A stretch of DNA of 64,000 nt from Eupeodes corollae (lineage: Eukaryota; Arthropoda; Insecta; Diptera; Syrphidae), in NCBI RefSeq assembly GCF_945859685.1, contig NC_079149.1, positions 57,058,991 through 57,122,990 on the forward strand, in the 5' to 3' direction. The notes beneath the pieces were generated by a model, which saw only the letters and a list, made by a program, of their open reading frames with translations, searched no databases and had not been told where the DNA came from. Made by a program: the position numbers and the translations under genes. Shown piece after piece: positions 47,986 through 60,335 of this stretch (its first letter is position 1; every line of letters begins with the position of its first letter).

Positions 47986-49292
47986 AAGGGTGATTTTTTT
48001 GAGGTTAGGATTTTCATGCATCAGAATTTGACAGATCAAGCAGGATTTCAGACATGGTGTCAAAGAGAAAGATGCTCAGTATGCTTTGACATTTCATCAT
48101 GAATAGACTTACTAACGAGCAACGCTTGCAAATGCAAATCATAGAATTTTATTACCAAAATTAGTGTTCGATTCGAAATGTGTTTCGCGCTTTACGTCCG
48201 ATTTATGGTCTACATAATCGACCAAGTGAGCAAACAATTAATGCGATTGTGACCAAGTTTCGCACTCAGTTTACTTTATTGGACATTAAACCAACCACAC
48301 GAATGCGTACAGTGCGTACAGAAGAGAATATTGCGTCTGTTTCTGAGAGTGTTGCTGAAGACCGTGAAATGTCGATTCGTCGCCGTTCGCAGCAATTGGG
48401 TTTGTGTTATTCGACCACATGGAAGATTTTACGCAAAGATCTTGGTGTAAAACCGTATAAAATACAGCTCGAGCGAACAGAAGCCGAACGATCTGCCACA
48501 ACGTCGAATTTTCAGTGAATGGGCCCTAGAAAAGTTGGCAGAAAATCCGCTTTTTTATCGACAAATTTTGTTCAGCGATGAGGCTCATTTCTGGTTGAAT
48601 GGCTACGTAAATAAGCAAAATTGCCGCATTTGGAGTGAAGAGCAACCAGAAGCCGTTCAAGAACTGCCCATGCATCCAGAAAAATGCACTGTTTGGTGTG
48701 GTTTGTACGCTGTACGCTCATTGGACCGTATTTTTTCAAAGATGCTGTTGGACGTAACGTTACGGTGAATGGCGATCGCTATCGTTCAATGCTAACAAAC
48801 TTTTTGTTGCCAAAAATAGAAGAACTGAACTTGGTTGACATGTGGTTTCAACAAGATGGCGCTACATGCCACACAGCTCGCGATTCTATGGCCATTTTGA
48901 GGGAAAACTTCGGAGAACAATTCATCTCAAGGAATGGACCGGTAAGTTGGCCACCAAGATCATGCGATTTGACGCCTTTAGACTATTTTTTGTGGGGCTA
49001 CGTCAAGTCTAAAGTCTACACAAATGAGCCAGCAACTATTCCAGCTTTGGAAGACAACATTTCCGAAGAAATTCAGGCTATTCCGGCCGAAATGCTCGAA
49101 AAAGTTACCCAAAATTGGACTTTCCGAATGGACCACTTAAGACGCAGCCGCAGTCAACATTTAAATGAAATTATCTTCAAAAAGTAAATGTCATGGACCA
49201 ATCTAACGTTTCAAATAAAGAATCGATGAGATTTTGCAAATTTTATGCGTTTTTTTTTTTTAAAGTTCTCAAGCTCTTAAAAAATCGCCGTT
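47986..49292 (+). mobile_element. DD41D (rosa-like) mariner-family transposon
   Basis: It is flanked by TA on both sides. The left end reads AAGGGTGATTTTTTTGAGG; the right end, on the complement, reads AACGGCGATTTTTTAAGAGC. The imperfect terminal repeats bracket a single transposase. The length of 1307 bases is normal for mariner elements. Confidence 0.88.
48099..49187 (+). pseudogene. DD41D mariner transposase, inactivated
   Basis: The enzyme would excise the element and insert it at TA. The start is MNRLTNEQRLQMQIIEFYYQ. Helix-turn-helix segments follow (CSIRNVFRALRPIYGLHNRP, SIRRRSQQLGLCYSTTWKIL). The catalytic domain has FSDEAHFWLNGYVNKQNCRI (near 48580), DMWFQQDGATCHTARD (near 48855) and SWPPRSCDLTPLDYFLWGYV (near 48970). 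Between the Asp of QQD and that of TPLD there are 41 residues, giving DD41D rather than the DD34D of classical mariners. It is broken by TAG at 48162-48164, a frameshift near 48470 and another near 48715. All three catalytic acidic residues are still readable. Ends at TAA 49185-49187. Confidence 0.9.
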
Positions 49293-49304
49293 TATTTACA
49301 TTAG

Positions 49305-50026
49305 TAATTTCCAATAGGAAGATATTATAATGAGTCCGTTTTGTCAAATGAAAATTTTACCATTTCTCGGCGTTTCAAGGTCCCTAGTCGTAATAAAAGA
49401 TTTTTAGAAAAATGTGTGTACGTACATTTGTACGACCGTAGGTTCGCGACGATTTTTCGTCGTCCATAGCTGAAGAACCAGTAGAGATATCGACTTCAAA
49501 TAAATGTTAATATACAGAATGCTGCAGAAAGGGCTGTCAAGAAAATAACGTGGGTGATTTTTTTTACCATATCAGTTTAAAAAAAAGGTGAACATTTTGG
49601 TAAACCCTAAATATCTCACGAACCAAAAACGCTAGAGACTTAAATTAATTTTTATTTTATATAATTATAACGTGATACATAACAAATATATTTTTGGAAA
49701 AAAATCGAACTAACGGTCACCTCAAAAATTTTACGAATTAAAAATGGTTTTATCATCGAAACAATCTCGCAACGAAGAATAACGTTTTTGATATCAGGTA
49801 AAATTTAAACAAAATTAAAATGACATTTTTTTTTTATAAAAAAATAAAAACTAAAAAACATTACTCAAAGTTGTTAAACATTGAATTTCTTTTAAGAACT
49901 TTGATATTATGGCTTCCACCTTATTAAATCTTTTAAGAAATATTGTTTTCAACATTCGATAAAATTAAAAACCTAACAAAAATTAACAAAAGTTGGTAAA
50001 AACTGATTTTCGACTTTAATAGAGTC
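49305..50026 (+). repeat. unclassified interspersed repeat, copy E
   Basis: Starts near TTTCCAATAGGAAGATATTATA (a decayed terminal hairpin). It continues through CATTTCTCGGCGTTTCAAGGTC, CGTCGTCCATAGCTGAAGAACC and AAATATCTCACGAACCAAAAA, then the internal AT-rich repeats. The 3' end is lost where it meets the CR1/Jockey-like element at 50027. Its left end lies about 12 bases beyond the mariner. Confidence 0.75.
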
Positions 50027-52010
50027 TCTGTACTTCATAGTACGGCCGAAGTTGGGCTCAAGGGTAAACTGATGGGCATTCCTAGAAGCGCGGCTATTTC
50101 ACTAGAGCATAGTCCGTTAAAATAACGGTAAAAAAGGGTGAGGCAAGAAACCTTGCGTCGATGTTAGAGTGATGTAAACGAGTTGATGATGTTAATGTCA
50201 CCAATCATTTTAAAAGCTCTTTTTTGAGTACTGTCCAAGAGATTTAAATAAGTTACTGGAGCACCAGCCCAGAGATGAGAGTTATATTCAAGTTTCGGAC
50301 GTATATAGGTTTTGTAGATTGTAGCCAGATCAGACCGAGAGACAAATTTCTTGCAACGTCTCAAAAAACCTAGACATCTTGTGGCATTTTTGGCAACATC
50401 GCGTATGTATCGCTCCACAAAAGGTGGTTGCTGATGCACATTCCGAGGATGTCAAGATTTTCCGTTTCGTTGATGCAAGTGCCACTCATAGATAGTGACA
50501 AAGAGGTTTTATCTCGCTTTAACGATGCAAGACAGCATGGCGTTTTCGAAGGATTAAATTCCACACGATTTTTTATTCCCCATTGTACAATACTGTGTAG
50601 GTGGGAATTTAATGAGCTGATCATATTTTGCCGTTGCAGTTCCACATCCAAAGAGGAGGGTTGTGAGTCTGGAAACGAATATGAAAAGCTAAGAGTGCTA
50701 TCGTCAGCAAAACAATGTATTGGATTTGAAGTAGCAAATGCCTTTGAAATATCAAGTGCAATTATCGTACTTTCTCCAAAACGATGTAAAGATCTGTTCC
50801 ACTGTTCGGTGAGATGAACCATGAGATCACCAGTGGACCTTTTGCTACGAAAGCCGTATTGCCCGTCATTAAGAAGCTTCCGTTCTTCAAGATATTTCTT
50901 AAGCTGATAATTAATCAGCGTTTCCGTGACCTTAGAAAGAAGGGACGTTAGTGCTATCGGTCGGTAATTTGTGGGAGAAGAAGATTCGCCTTTTTGTTGG
51001 AATTGGCTGAACAAATGCAGTTTTCCAACTACTCGGAACGAGCCCAGAAGAATAGGATAGATGGAAAAGCTTACGCAGTGGTTTTGCTAGCGTGGAAGAA
51101 CACCTCTTCAGAATTATAGCGGGGATACCATCTGGGCTAGCGGATTTATGAATGTTGATATCTTTAAGAACTCTCGCCACAGTTCTAGTGCGAAAAAAGA
51201 TTGGTCCCATAGAATCATTTACGCGTTCAAGAACTGGGGGAGTCATGACACTATCTGGTAAGGTGGAATTTTCGGCGAACTGCCTTGCAAATAAGTTGGC
51301 TTTATCAATAGAGCTAACTTAAGGAGTGTCATTGACAACAAGCGTAGGAACCGAGGAAGAGGAAGAGGAAGAATTCCTCATGTTTCTTACAAATGACCAA
51401 AAATTCTTACTGCCTTTGGGACATTGCAGTATTTTTCGCCGTCATTTTTGGTCATGTAAAAATTTGGTCCTTCGAATATAGGCGTTCCAGGCCTTCCTGG
51501 CTTGCTTAAACTTTTTCCGGTTTTCCTCAGTTGGGTTAGCTTTAAAACACCGGAAGCTCACCTCTTTCTCCTTGATAACATCTTTGCAGCTCGAATCGAA
51601 CCATGATTTAACCTTGGGTTTAATACTTTTAACCCTATTCGGGATAAACTTTTCCATTCCCAAATGAATCATACTAGAAATCATATCGGCACTGGAGTCT
51701 ACGTCGCTACCGAGGAAGCATAGGGACCAGTTAAAGATCCTGAAGAAATTATTGTGACCGTCCCAGTTGGCTTTCTCGTACTGCCAAACGGTTCTCTTTG
51801 GAGTTCTTTCTTTAACTGGATTTGTTTGACACGAGAAATTAGCAGATATAACACTATGGTCCGATGTGCCTAGAGGCGTCAATACACTGATTGTGTACTT
51901 ATCAGGATCAGAAGTGAGAAACAAGTCAAGGGTATTTTCGGAGACAATTCTTTGTATGGAGTCAGACAGAGACAGATTCTGGTGAGACAAACAAATACAA
52001 GACAACGCAA
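50027..52010 (-). mobile_element. CR1/Jockey-like non-LTR retrotransposon, internally deleted
   Basis: On the - strand, the end of the endonuclease lies at 51800-52005 (LDLFLTSDPDKYTISVLTPL, SDHSVISANFSC). A linker follows (51442-51700). The RT starts near 51180 with NIHKSASPDGIPAIILKRCS and continues NYRPIALTSLLSKVTETLIN and YGFRSKRSTGDLMVHLTEQW. At about 50735, LDISKAF jumps straight to CFADD, deleting some 60-70 residues that include the SPTLF box. The tail has SIVQWGIKNRVEFNPSKT and YIRPKLEYNSHLWAGAPV. The extreme 3' end is replaced by the interspersed repeat. No RNase H. The clade call is by eye from the tail sequence. Confidence 0.85.
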
Positions 52011-53810
52011 AATTGCCTTAGGTTCAAATAAGTAGGTTTTAAAAAAGCTTTAGATTGGCTCTTGGAAAGTCGATATATTATTGACTAAGTTTGTTTTAAT
52101 TTTTTGTCATCAGAATTTGGGAGCGTGTCTTGAAGATTTCTTACAGGAATTTTTGAACTCTTATGACAGAGTTAACGAAAGCAGTGTCAAAAATATCAAC
52201 AGAAACAGAACGTGCCACTTTAGTTTGATGGCCACAACGTTTAAGGGCTTTCATTAAAGCTTAGAACAGTCATTGCGAGTAGAACTATTTTCTTAAAAAT
52301 ATTTTATAATTCTTATCTTATGGTATTGCATGCTTGTAACAGAACTTATGGCACGACTTCGTATATTTCAATTTTTACTTTTTGTTAAGGTATCCACTCT
52401 AAAAAAAAAAAAACACTACTCAATACACTTTCTGCATTGTCACTTATCTAAAATGTCTTGATATCGTCTAAAGTTACGCTCTATAACACTCAAATGTATT
52501 TATATTTGCTTTACTGAGTTCAATGACAGATTAAAAACAAACTATTGGAATCTTTAAAATCAACCTTTAGTTTTTTTTTTTTAAATTAAATTAAATTCTC
52601 TTATCACAGCGAACATAACCACATAATACAGGGCCCCATAATCAAGCTTACATTAATTTACACTCAACTGATTCTACGATTTTAATCGCACATTCACTTC
52701 ATTTAATTTTATTGACTCAAACTCCATTAGGTATACGACTATAATGTTGTTGTGCTGTTGATATATGTTTGGATATTATTTTCTTTTTTTCAGCTATAGT
52801 GTTGATACAAACAATGGTTTTCTGACTTTTTGTGTGATGTTTACTTGTCTAAAGATGCGTGTACATTGAATATAATCGATTTTATTTTTTCAGAATGAAA
52901 CCAACAAAAAAAAAATCAAACCATCTGACAAAAGTGATACATAGGTTTTTCATATTTTTTATGGTTTAGCCTTATGTTTCTTATCAATGTGGAACACTTT
53001 TTTCTTCAGCTATAAACGATACACATGCCGGCGATATGAAATGATAAAAATAAGTTGCAAAAAAAAACAATCTTCTGGGTTTTGAGGTACAATAGTGAGT
53101 ACACTCCATGTTTCTATATGAAATATGAGAAATATCACCAGTTTTTGATTCGGCGAAACATGAAAAATTGAGGATTTAAAAGTATTTGATTATTTTCATA
53201 AAAATGAGAAAGATATTTTATTCTTGTTAAAATGGCCGTGGCACTAGGTCTCTTCGCCCAAAACCATAATGCACTAGTCCTAAAATGCCATAAAGGCCAA
53301 AATTGGTCATATAGTCCAAACACTTTAAAAAAATCGCCAAAAAACCACAAGCGAATGTCCCAAGTTATTAATTGTCATTATTAATAAAAGAATTTTTAAT
53401 TTTAAATTTGGGTCTTATGATATAGGGGTTGTGCTTTGTGGCATTTGTTTTGTGCATTTCCTGGATTATGTTTTCTATCGTTTCGTATGTCTTATCACCC
53501 AACGAAATATAACCCAAATCACAAAATGACAAAGCCCAAAGAGAGAAATTTTGTAAGAAATATCGCTAAAAAAAACGTCACAGCGCCAAACCGATTTTCA
53601 ATGTATTAACGTCCACATTAAGAAATGAAAAAGAAACTTTGCGTATATCCAACCTTAATCCTACAGTGACCCAAGCGGGGGCCTGTGGGTGGCACAACAG
53701 CCCCCTTACATATTTCACAGTTTACACGCCACAATACTGTGTGCTAGTACTGTAAGCCAACAAACCATTTCATTTTATTTCACTTTGAAATTTGGCCTTT
53801 TCGTTTTTTG
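52011..53810. other. AT-rich stretch, nothing recognised
   Basis: No supported gene. Contains several A or T homopolymer runs. Confidence 0.5.
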
Positions 53811-53960
53811 GAATTGAAGTAAGGCAACGCTTTCGTGAAGTTCCCAGTTTCAGACGTGCATTTAATGATAGAGAATCTTTATTCACTCGTACATCAAGAA
53901 TGTTAAATGCTTTACCGGTATCGCTATGCTATTCATTTTTCCCAAACGAGCATTAAACAT
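53811..53960 (+). mobile_element. CR1/Jockey-like C-terminal fragment
   Basis: The + strand reads VPSFRRAFNDRESLFTRTSR followed by MLNALPVSLC. This is the conserved end of CR1/Jockey polyproteins (R...FF.RT.RMWNALP). It is a different copy and subfamily from the neighbour at 54345-55983. Confidence 0.6.
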
Positions 53961-54344
53961 TATAAAGGTTATAGAAATAACTTCTTCAGTTTTTAAAAAT
54001 TAGAATAAAAACTGCTTGTTACGAAGAATGGTCGAATTCTTCTAGGTTAACGCTGGAGAAAAGTAACAGTCTAAGGAACATAACGAGACCAAAATGAGAC
54101 TGTATTTCTTGACATTTGCTAAAACTCTCACTGGTTATGTTTAGCCCACTTTCTGAAAATAAAATGATGAACGCTCTAACAACCTATTGAAATTTTGCAG
54201 TCACAGTTCGTCGCTCGTGAATCACCTTTTCGGTCGTAAATAGTAAAACAGTTTGTAAAATGTGTTTGAAAAAGTGAATGATTTTAAGATTCAAAAGTGC
54301 GGTAAGCAGTTTTTGTATAAGGAATATCAGGGTTCTTAAGTTTC

Positions 54345-55983
54345 AATGACTCCGACTGTACTTGAAAGCGTTAACGATTCTATGGACGAATCTTCTTTCG
54401 CACTCGTTCAGTTACTAGAGTACTTAAAAATCTTGACATTCACAAATCCGCTGGCCCGGATAATATCCCCGCTATTGTTCTGAAGAGGTGTTCTTCAACA
54501 CTTGCAAAACCATTGCGTAAGCTTTTCCATCTGTCCTATTCTACAGGTCTCTTTCTAAGTGGATGGATAACTGCATTTGTCCAACCTGTCCCTAAAAAAG
54601 GCGAATCCTCCTCACCATCCAACTATCGTCCAATTGCACTTACATCCCTTTTTTCCAAGGTCATGGAAACGCTGATCAATTTTCAGCTTAAGAAATATCT
54701 TGAAGAACGAAAGCTTCTTAATGACCGGCAGTATGGCTTTCGTTGCAATAGGTCCACTGGTGATCTCATGGTTTATCTCACCGAACAGTGGAACAAATCT
54801 TTACATCGTTTTGGAGAAAGTAAGATTATTGCACTTGATATTTCAAAAGCATTTGATAGAGTTTGGCATCAAGCTCTCTTATCGAAAATGCGTGCATTTG
54901 GTACTGATGAATCCCTTCTTCGTTGGGTTAGAAATTACTTTTCGGACCGTTCAATTCAAGTACTATTGGACGATTTCAAATCTGATATTCACAAAATAAA
55001 CGCTGGTGGGCCCTAAGGCTCTTCCTTATTTTTATAAATGATCTTTTGTCGGAAACTTCTATGCCACTAAATTGTTTCGCGGATGACAGTACCCCCAGCT
55101 TTTCATATTCGTTTTTATATTCTCATCCTTGTTCTTCGGATGTGGACTACCAACGGCATCGTATGATGAGCTCATTAAATTCAGATCTTGACAGCATTGT
55201 TCAATGGGGAATCAAAAACCGTGTAGAATTTAATGCTTCGAAAACTCAATGCTGTCTACTGTCGCAAAAGCGTAACTCTCCCCCAATGCCACTACACATG
55301 AGTGGTACTTGCATCGAGGAGACTGAACAGCTATCAGTCCTAGGTATGTGCATTACATATTTGACATCGCCAAAAATGCTGCTAAGTGTTTAGGTTTTCT
55401 CCGACGACGCAAGAAGTTTTTTACCCCTTCTGATCTGGCTATAATTTATAAAGCCTATATTCGTCCAAAACTTGAGTACAATTCTCATATTTGGGCAGGT
55501 GCTCCTATAACCCACTTGAGGCTCTTGGACAGAATTCAAAAAAAAGCTCTAAAAATGATAGGTGACCATTGTCTAACTGAAACTTTTGCATCTCTCGAGC
55601 ACCGTCGTAAGGTTTCATGTCTCTCATTATTCTATCGCTACTTCCATAAGCAATGCTCTAACGAAATAGCCAGTAGCATTCCTCCCCTCAAACAATTCAA
55701 CCGTAATACTTGTTCTTTTAGGAATGCCCATCAGTTTACCCTTGAGTTCAATTTCGGTCGTACTGTTAAGTTCAGAGATCCTTTTTTTAGTCGCACTACA
55801 CGAATGTGGAATGCTTTACCAGACTCAATATTTTCCACTCATTACAATGTGCAGGCATTCAAAACCAATGTGCATCGGTATCTCCTTTCAAATCCTATCC
55901 TCCCTTCCTAATTACTCGCACTGTGTATAACCATTATAAGGGTATTCATATCCCCTTGAGTGCGCGTATAATATAAAAAAAAA
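54345..55983 (+). mobile_element. CR1/Jockey-like non-LTR retrotransposon, 3' half
   Basis: It starts in the endonuclease-RT linker. The RT is well preserved: RPIALTSLFSKVMETLINFQ, YGFRCNRSTGDLMVYLTEQW, ALDISKAFDRVWHQALLSKM (near 54840-54900), and a FADD catalytic box near 55076-55087. The VPQGSVLSP box is broken by TAA at 55014-55016 and a deletion. Near 55345 about ten residues before YIFDIAKNAAKCLGF are lost with a frameshift. The tail (55348-55911) runs through YIRPKLEYNSHIWAGAPITH to FFSRTTRMWNALPDSIFSTH. The 3' untranslated end reaches a TATAATATAAAAAAAAAC end near 55983. It has no RNase H. Confidence 0.88.
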
Positions 55984-56892
55984 CTTTATACGATAAATCA
56001 CAAGCGAGGTCATTATGTCACTGCTTTAATATGATGAATACAAATTAGACAATGGTTTGTTGTAACAAAACGCTGAATGGTTCGTGCCATACAAACAACG
56101 AAAGACGCAATTTTCTAATAAGTTTCCTTGCCAGGTTTGTCACTGTTGGCCAAGGATATCTTGTGATTTTACAAAATGCTTAAAAAGTTTGGAGTCACAT
56201 AAATGATAATGTCAATAACAATGTTTTTTTTATTCAATTTAAGACCATGAAGATGGAATACGAAAAGTTATCATGAACATACAGACTCAAATGTGTTATT
56301 TTTTTAAAGTTAAAGTTCATGAATAGTTCATGGTGCTTCTATTATATTCCTTATAAATCGCATACCTTGACAATGGCAATACCTTGACAATGTATTATTT
56401 GACAATGAATTACACATCAGATGATATTTATAAAAAAATGTTCTTTTTCTAAGTATCAAAATGCAACTTCTCAACTTCTCTCAGCAAAATTACTATAAGC
56501 TTATTTATGTTATACAAATATTAAACCGTATTATTAATAATTATTTAATTGTATCGGAACAAAAAATTAATAGAATCATTCTAACAAATAATGTAGTCAA
56601 ATACATTTTTTTCTATAAACCAAATTTTTGTACATGGAGTGTATGAGTCTATTTTTAATATTTAAAAAAAGAATTTAAAGTTTTTGTTATGCAGTCTTAT
56701 CACGGTTGTGGTAGATAGTTTTTTTAAGATTCAGAACATATGTACGAAAAACTATAGAAGTTTTTGTCTGAGAACCCTTTGATTGGATTGGACTATTGGT
56801 GGGAAAATTACAAGAATTAGATTTTTGTGGTTTCCTTACAATAAATAAACTATAACAACACAAAATGCAATAGATTTTAAAAATGTTCATTT
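55984..56892. other. AT-rich upstream flank of prophenoloxidase
   Basis: No coding or repeat signal. This is the space where regulatory sites of the downstream gene would lie; none beyond the core promoter could be supported. Confidence 0.5.
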
Positions 56893-56901
56893 TATATAAA
56901 A
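56893..56901 (+). promoter_or_regulatory. TATA box of prophenoloxidase
   Basis: TATATAAAA lies about 110 bases before the start codon. An initiator-like ATCAATC lies about 33 bases downstream (56925-56931), the usual spacing for a TATA-driven start. The leader would then be about 78 bases long. Confidence 0.65.
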
Positions 56902-57005
56902 AGGAATACCGATTTTAATTTACTATCAATCGTCTGTACTTCTTTGAGTATAGAAACATAGTTTGAAGAGAATTTTAAAAACTTAAACTATCAATTCTAA
57001 AAACC

Positions 57006-59472
57006 ATGGCTGATAGTAATGCCAAAGCTTTAGAATTGCTTTTCCAGCGTCCTTTGGAACCAATTTTCACTTCAAGGGACAATGGCAGGACAGCTTTTGA
57101 TGTTCCCGACACTTTTATAACTAATAGATACGGTGATTCAGGACTTGAGCTTCAAAGTCGATTTGGTGATAGTGTTGATAGACGGGTAAGATTTTTGTGT
57201 GACACTTGTATACATACATAATGATTTTATATCAATCAAAATCCTCAAATCCTTATAGATTCCTGTACGTGACATAACAAAGCCAAATCTAGATTTCACA
57301 ATGAAAATCAGCTTAACACAAAATTTTGAAATTTTCAACGATAAACATCAGCAAATTGCAGGCAAACTGATCAAGATGTTCATTGATGTTAAAGAACTTG
57401 AGAACTTTATCGCCTTGGCTGCATATGTTAAGTATGGTTTATTTAATTTAAATTAAGAAAAACTGTTCTTAAAAGTTCTATTTTTTAATTTTAAGGGATC
57501 GTGTCAACCCAATGTTGTTCCAATATGCCTATTCTGTAGCTATCCAACATCGTCCGGATACAAAAAATGTGTCCATTCCTCCAATTGCTGAACAATTCCC
57601 GGCAAATTTTGTTGAACCTTCAGTTTTAAGAGACGCCCGTGCTGTAGGATCGTTGATTCCAAATGCTGGAGACAGGATGAATATTGACATGACACAAAAT
57701 TTTACTGCTTCGGATTTGGAACAAGAACAACGTTTAGCCTACTTCCGTGAAGATATCGGAGTGAATATGCATCATTGGCATTGGCATTTGGTTTATCCTG
57801 CCGAAGGACCTGACGCAATTGTTCGCAAAGACCGTCGAGGTGAACTATTCTACTACATGCATCAACAAATTATAGCCCGCTACAATGTCGAACGTTTCTG
57901 CAATGGACTCCCACGAGCAAGACTGCTAAATAATCTGCGTGAACCTATTCCAGAGGGTTACTTCCCAAAAATTTTAAGCAGTTTAAGCAATCGTACTTTT
58001 CCATCTCGTATCGCTATGCAGTCTCTTAAGAATTTAGAACGTGAGGACAACGTAGTCGATATAACCGATGTTGAGCGTTGGGCCGATAGAATTCATCAAG
58101 CCATTGATCAAGGATATGTTGTTGATGTAAAGATACGTTTAGTTGAACTTGATAATTTGTTTAACATCGCTGTTAATATTTTAGCGTAACAACCGACAAA
58201 TTCCATTGGACGAAGTTAAGGGAATTGACATTTTGGGAGATATAATAGAAGCTTCTTCACTGTCACCGAACAGGCAGCTCTATGGTAATCTTCACAACAT
58301 GGGACACAACTTGATCTCTTTGGCTCATGACCCAGATGCCAGGTTCAAGGAAAATATCGGTGTGATGGGTGATGTGACAACAGCTATGAGAGATCCAATT
58401 TTCTACAGATGGCATTCGCATATTGACTTGATCTTTAGGAAATTTAAAGGACTTCTTCCATCTTACAATAATTCTCAGGTATAGTTTGCAACCATTTACT
58501 TTCGTGAGTATGTTTATTTTAGTTCCGCCTCTTCAACAGCTTGGATTCAGTGGAGTTAATGTCGATTCTTTGGATGTCCAAATTAGATCGAAGGGTACAA
58601 CTCCAAATATTCTTGCCACGTATTGGCAAAATTCCGACATTGATATCGCTGCTGCACTAGATTTTGGACCAAATGGAGCCATATATGCCCGATACACACA
58701 TTTGCAACATGCTCCATTTGAGTATGACATTAAGGTCACTAATTCTGGAGCAAATAGAAGGGGAACGTGCAGAATTTTCCTCTGTCCAAAAACAGATGAG
58801 CGTGGTACAACTCTGAAGATGGATGAAGTCAAAAATATGGCAATCGAATTGGATAAATTCACTGTAACCTGTTAGTTTAATTGAATTTATGGTTCTTGGT
58901 ACTGAAGTTATGTTAATTTTTTTATATGTTTTTCTTTAAGTGAACCCTGGTCAAAATACCATTAAACGCCGATCAAATCAATCTTCTCTTACAATTCCAT
59001 TTGAGCGATCATTCCGACGAATCATTCCCGATGTAAACCGACCTCCAGAATCTGAAGCTGAGTACCGTTTCTGTGGATGTGGTTGGCCAGACCATATGCT
59101 TTTGCCAAAAGGAAAAGCTGAAGGCATGGAATTTGATTTATTCTGTATGATTTCGGATTATACCGGCGATGAAGTTATGCAAACAAATGATGAGTAAGTA
59201 TTTTTTTCGATTGTTAACCAATCTAAGTTTTTTAAAAAAATAATTTTGAAATTGTTTCATTTAGGCAAAGTGTTTGTGCCGATGCTGATTCATTCTGTGG
59301 TTTAAAGGACAAATTGTATCCTGACAAACGTTCCATGGGATATCCATTTGATAGAAATATTTCCAGTCCAAATATTGGTGAATTTGTTAACCAATATACC
59401 AATATGAGGATAACACCTATCAAAATTGTGTTCGCCAACAAGACTGTTAATAGACCAAAATCGAATAATTAA
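57006..59472 (+). CDS. PPO: prophenoloxidase (insect tyrosinase-type zymogen), seven exons
   Basis: Once cleaved, it oxidises phenols to quinones for melanin in insect immunity and wound healing. Exons: 57006-57185, 57259-57431, 57496-58126, 58185-58478, 58540-58870, 58941-59193, 59265-59472; every intron is GT-AG. The joined frame is open for 689 residues, the usual family length. The start ATG sits in ACCATGG. Arg52-Phe53 (LQSRFGD) matches the activation cleavage site. Copper site A has NMHHWHWHLVYP with His211 and His215, plus His240 in YYMHQQI. Site B has LHNMGH with His365 and His369, plus His405 in FYRWH. The thioester-like GCGWP is at 582-586. There is no signal peptide, as is normal for insect PPOs. 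It resembles the fly PPO set; which paralogue is not clear. It is the only intact gene recognised here. Confidence 0.97.
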
Positions 59473-59519
59473 AGGAACGATTTAAAATTGATTTATGACT
59501 GACATGGAAATCTCTACCA

Positions 59520-59593
59520 AATAAACCAACAATTATAATTAATATACATATTCAATTTATAAAATACTCAATTATATACTTATACTCAATAAA
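59520..59593 (+). promoter_or_regulatory. polyadenylation signals of prophenoloxidase
   Basis: AATAAA occurs at 59520-59525 and again at 59588-59593, 48 and 116 bases after the stop codon. The second is followed by an A-rich, then T-rich stretch. Confidence 0.7.
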
Positions 59594-59599
59594 AAAAAT

Positions 59600-60162
59600 A
59601 TTTGCATTTTAAAATGACGTGTTTTAGTATGTTTAACTCGATATCATTTACAAAAAATATTTCGACAAGTGAAAGTGTTACGCGTTTTGTTACTGGTATA
59701 ATTGGTGTTAAAAAATTCTTTTTATCTAAAAAAGATGTAAGAAATATTTTATATTTAACTTATTAAAAAGTTATCTTCTTTTTTGAAAAGTGCTATCATG
59801 ATTTCAAGCATGCTACAAAATTCGTCACAAAATTAAATTTAAAGAAAAAATTCTTAAACAAAAAAAGATATTTCTTTTAAAAACTGTGGTACATATAATC
59901 ATTCTAACTTTGAAACATTCAAATTTAAATTCATTTATTGCAAGTAATCATTATACATTTTTCCAAATCTTGAATGAATGTTTAAGCATTGTGTTAGTCG
60001 TCAGCTTTAAAACATCTATAAACTTTAACAGAAACTTCAACAAAGTCCATTATAATTTACAGAACATTTTTTAAAGCTTGGAGTTTCTAAAATATTTTTT
60101 TGAATATTGAGATATAAAAAATTGTATGACAGGTTTAAGATTTGGAACTTTAATTGAATTTC
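59600..60162. other. AT-rich spacer
   Basis: No supported feature. Confidence 0.5.
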
Positions 60163-60335
60163 TGTGAGGAATTGACAAATTAAGTAAGAGTAATTCTTCT
60201 CATAAAAAGTGCTTGTCAAAAAAGTTCTTTCAATTTGGCCTTAAAACAGTAGGTCCCCTCCATATCTGATACTACTAGCACGAAGGAATGATGAAATGTT
60301 AGATTTTGACGATAGGCCTTGGTTCTCCACATACA
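60163..60335 (+). repeat. SINE, diverged 3' portion
   Basis: Reads TGAGGAATTGACAAATTAAG, AGAGTAATTCTTCTCATAAAAAG, CTTAAAACAGTAGGTCCCCTC and GATAGGCCTTGGTTCTC. These match, in order, the + sense body of the SINE family seen at 27764-28053. Both ends are lost. Confidence 0.75.

Noticed and set aside
53680..53770. Sequence GTGGGTGGCACAACAGCCC resembling the SINE 3' end
   Set aside because: Only about 20 bases match and the following sequence does not continue as SINE.
58533..58862. 109-codon open frame antisense to prophenoloxidase
   Set aside because: Shadow of the sense coding exon; no independent support.
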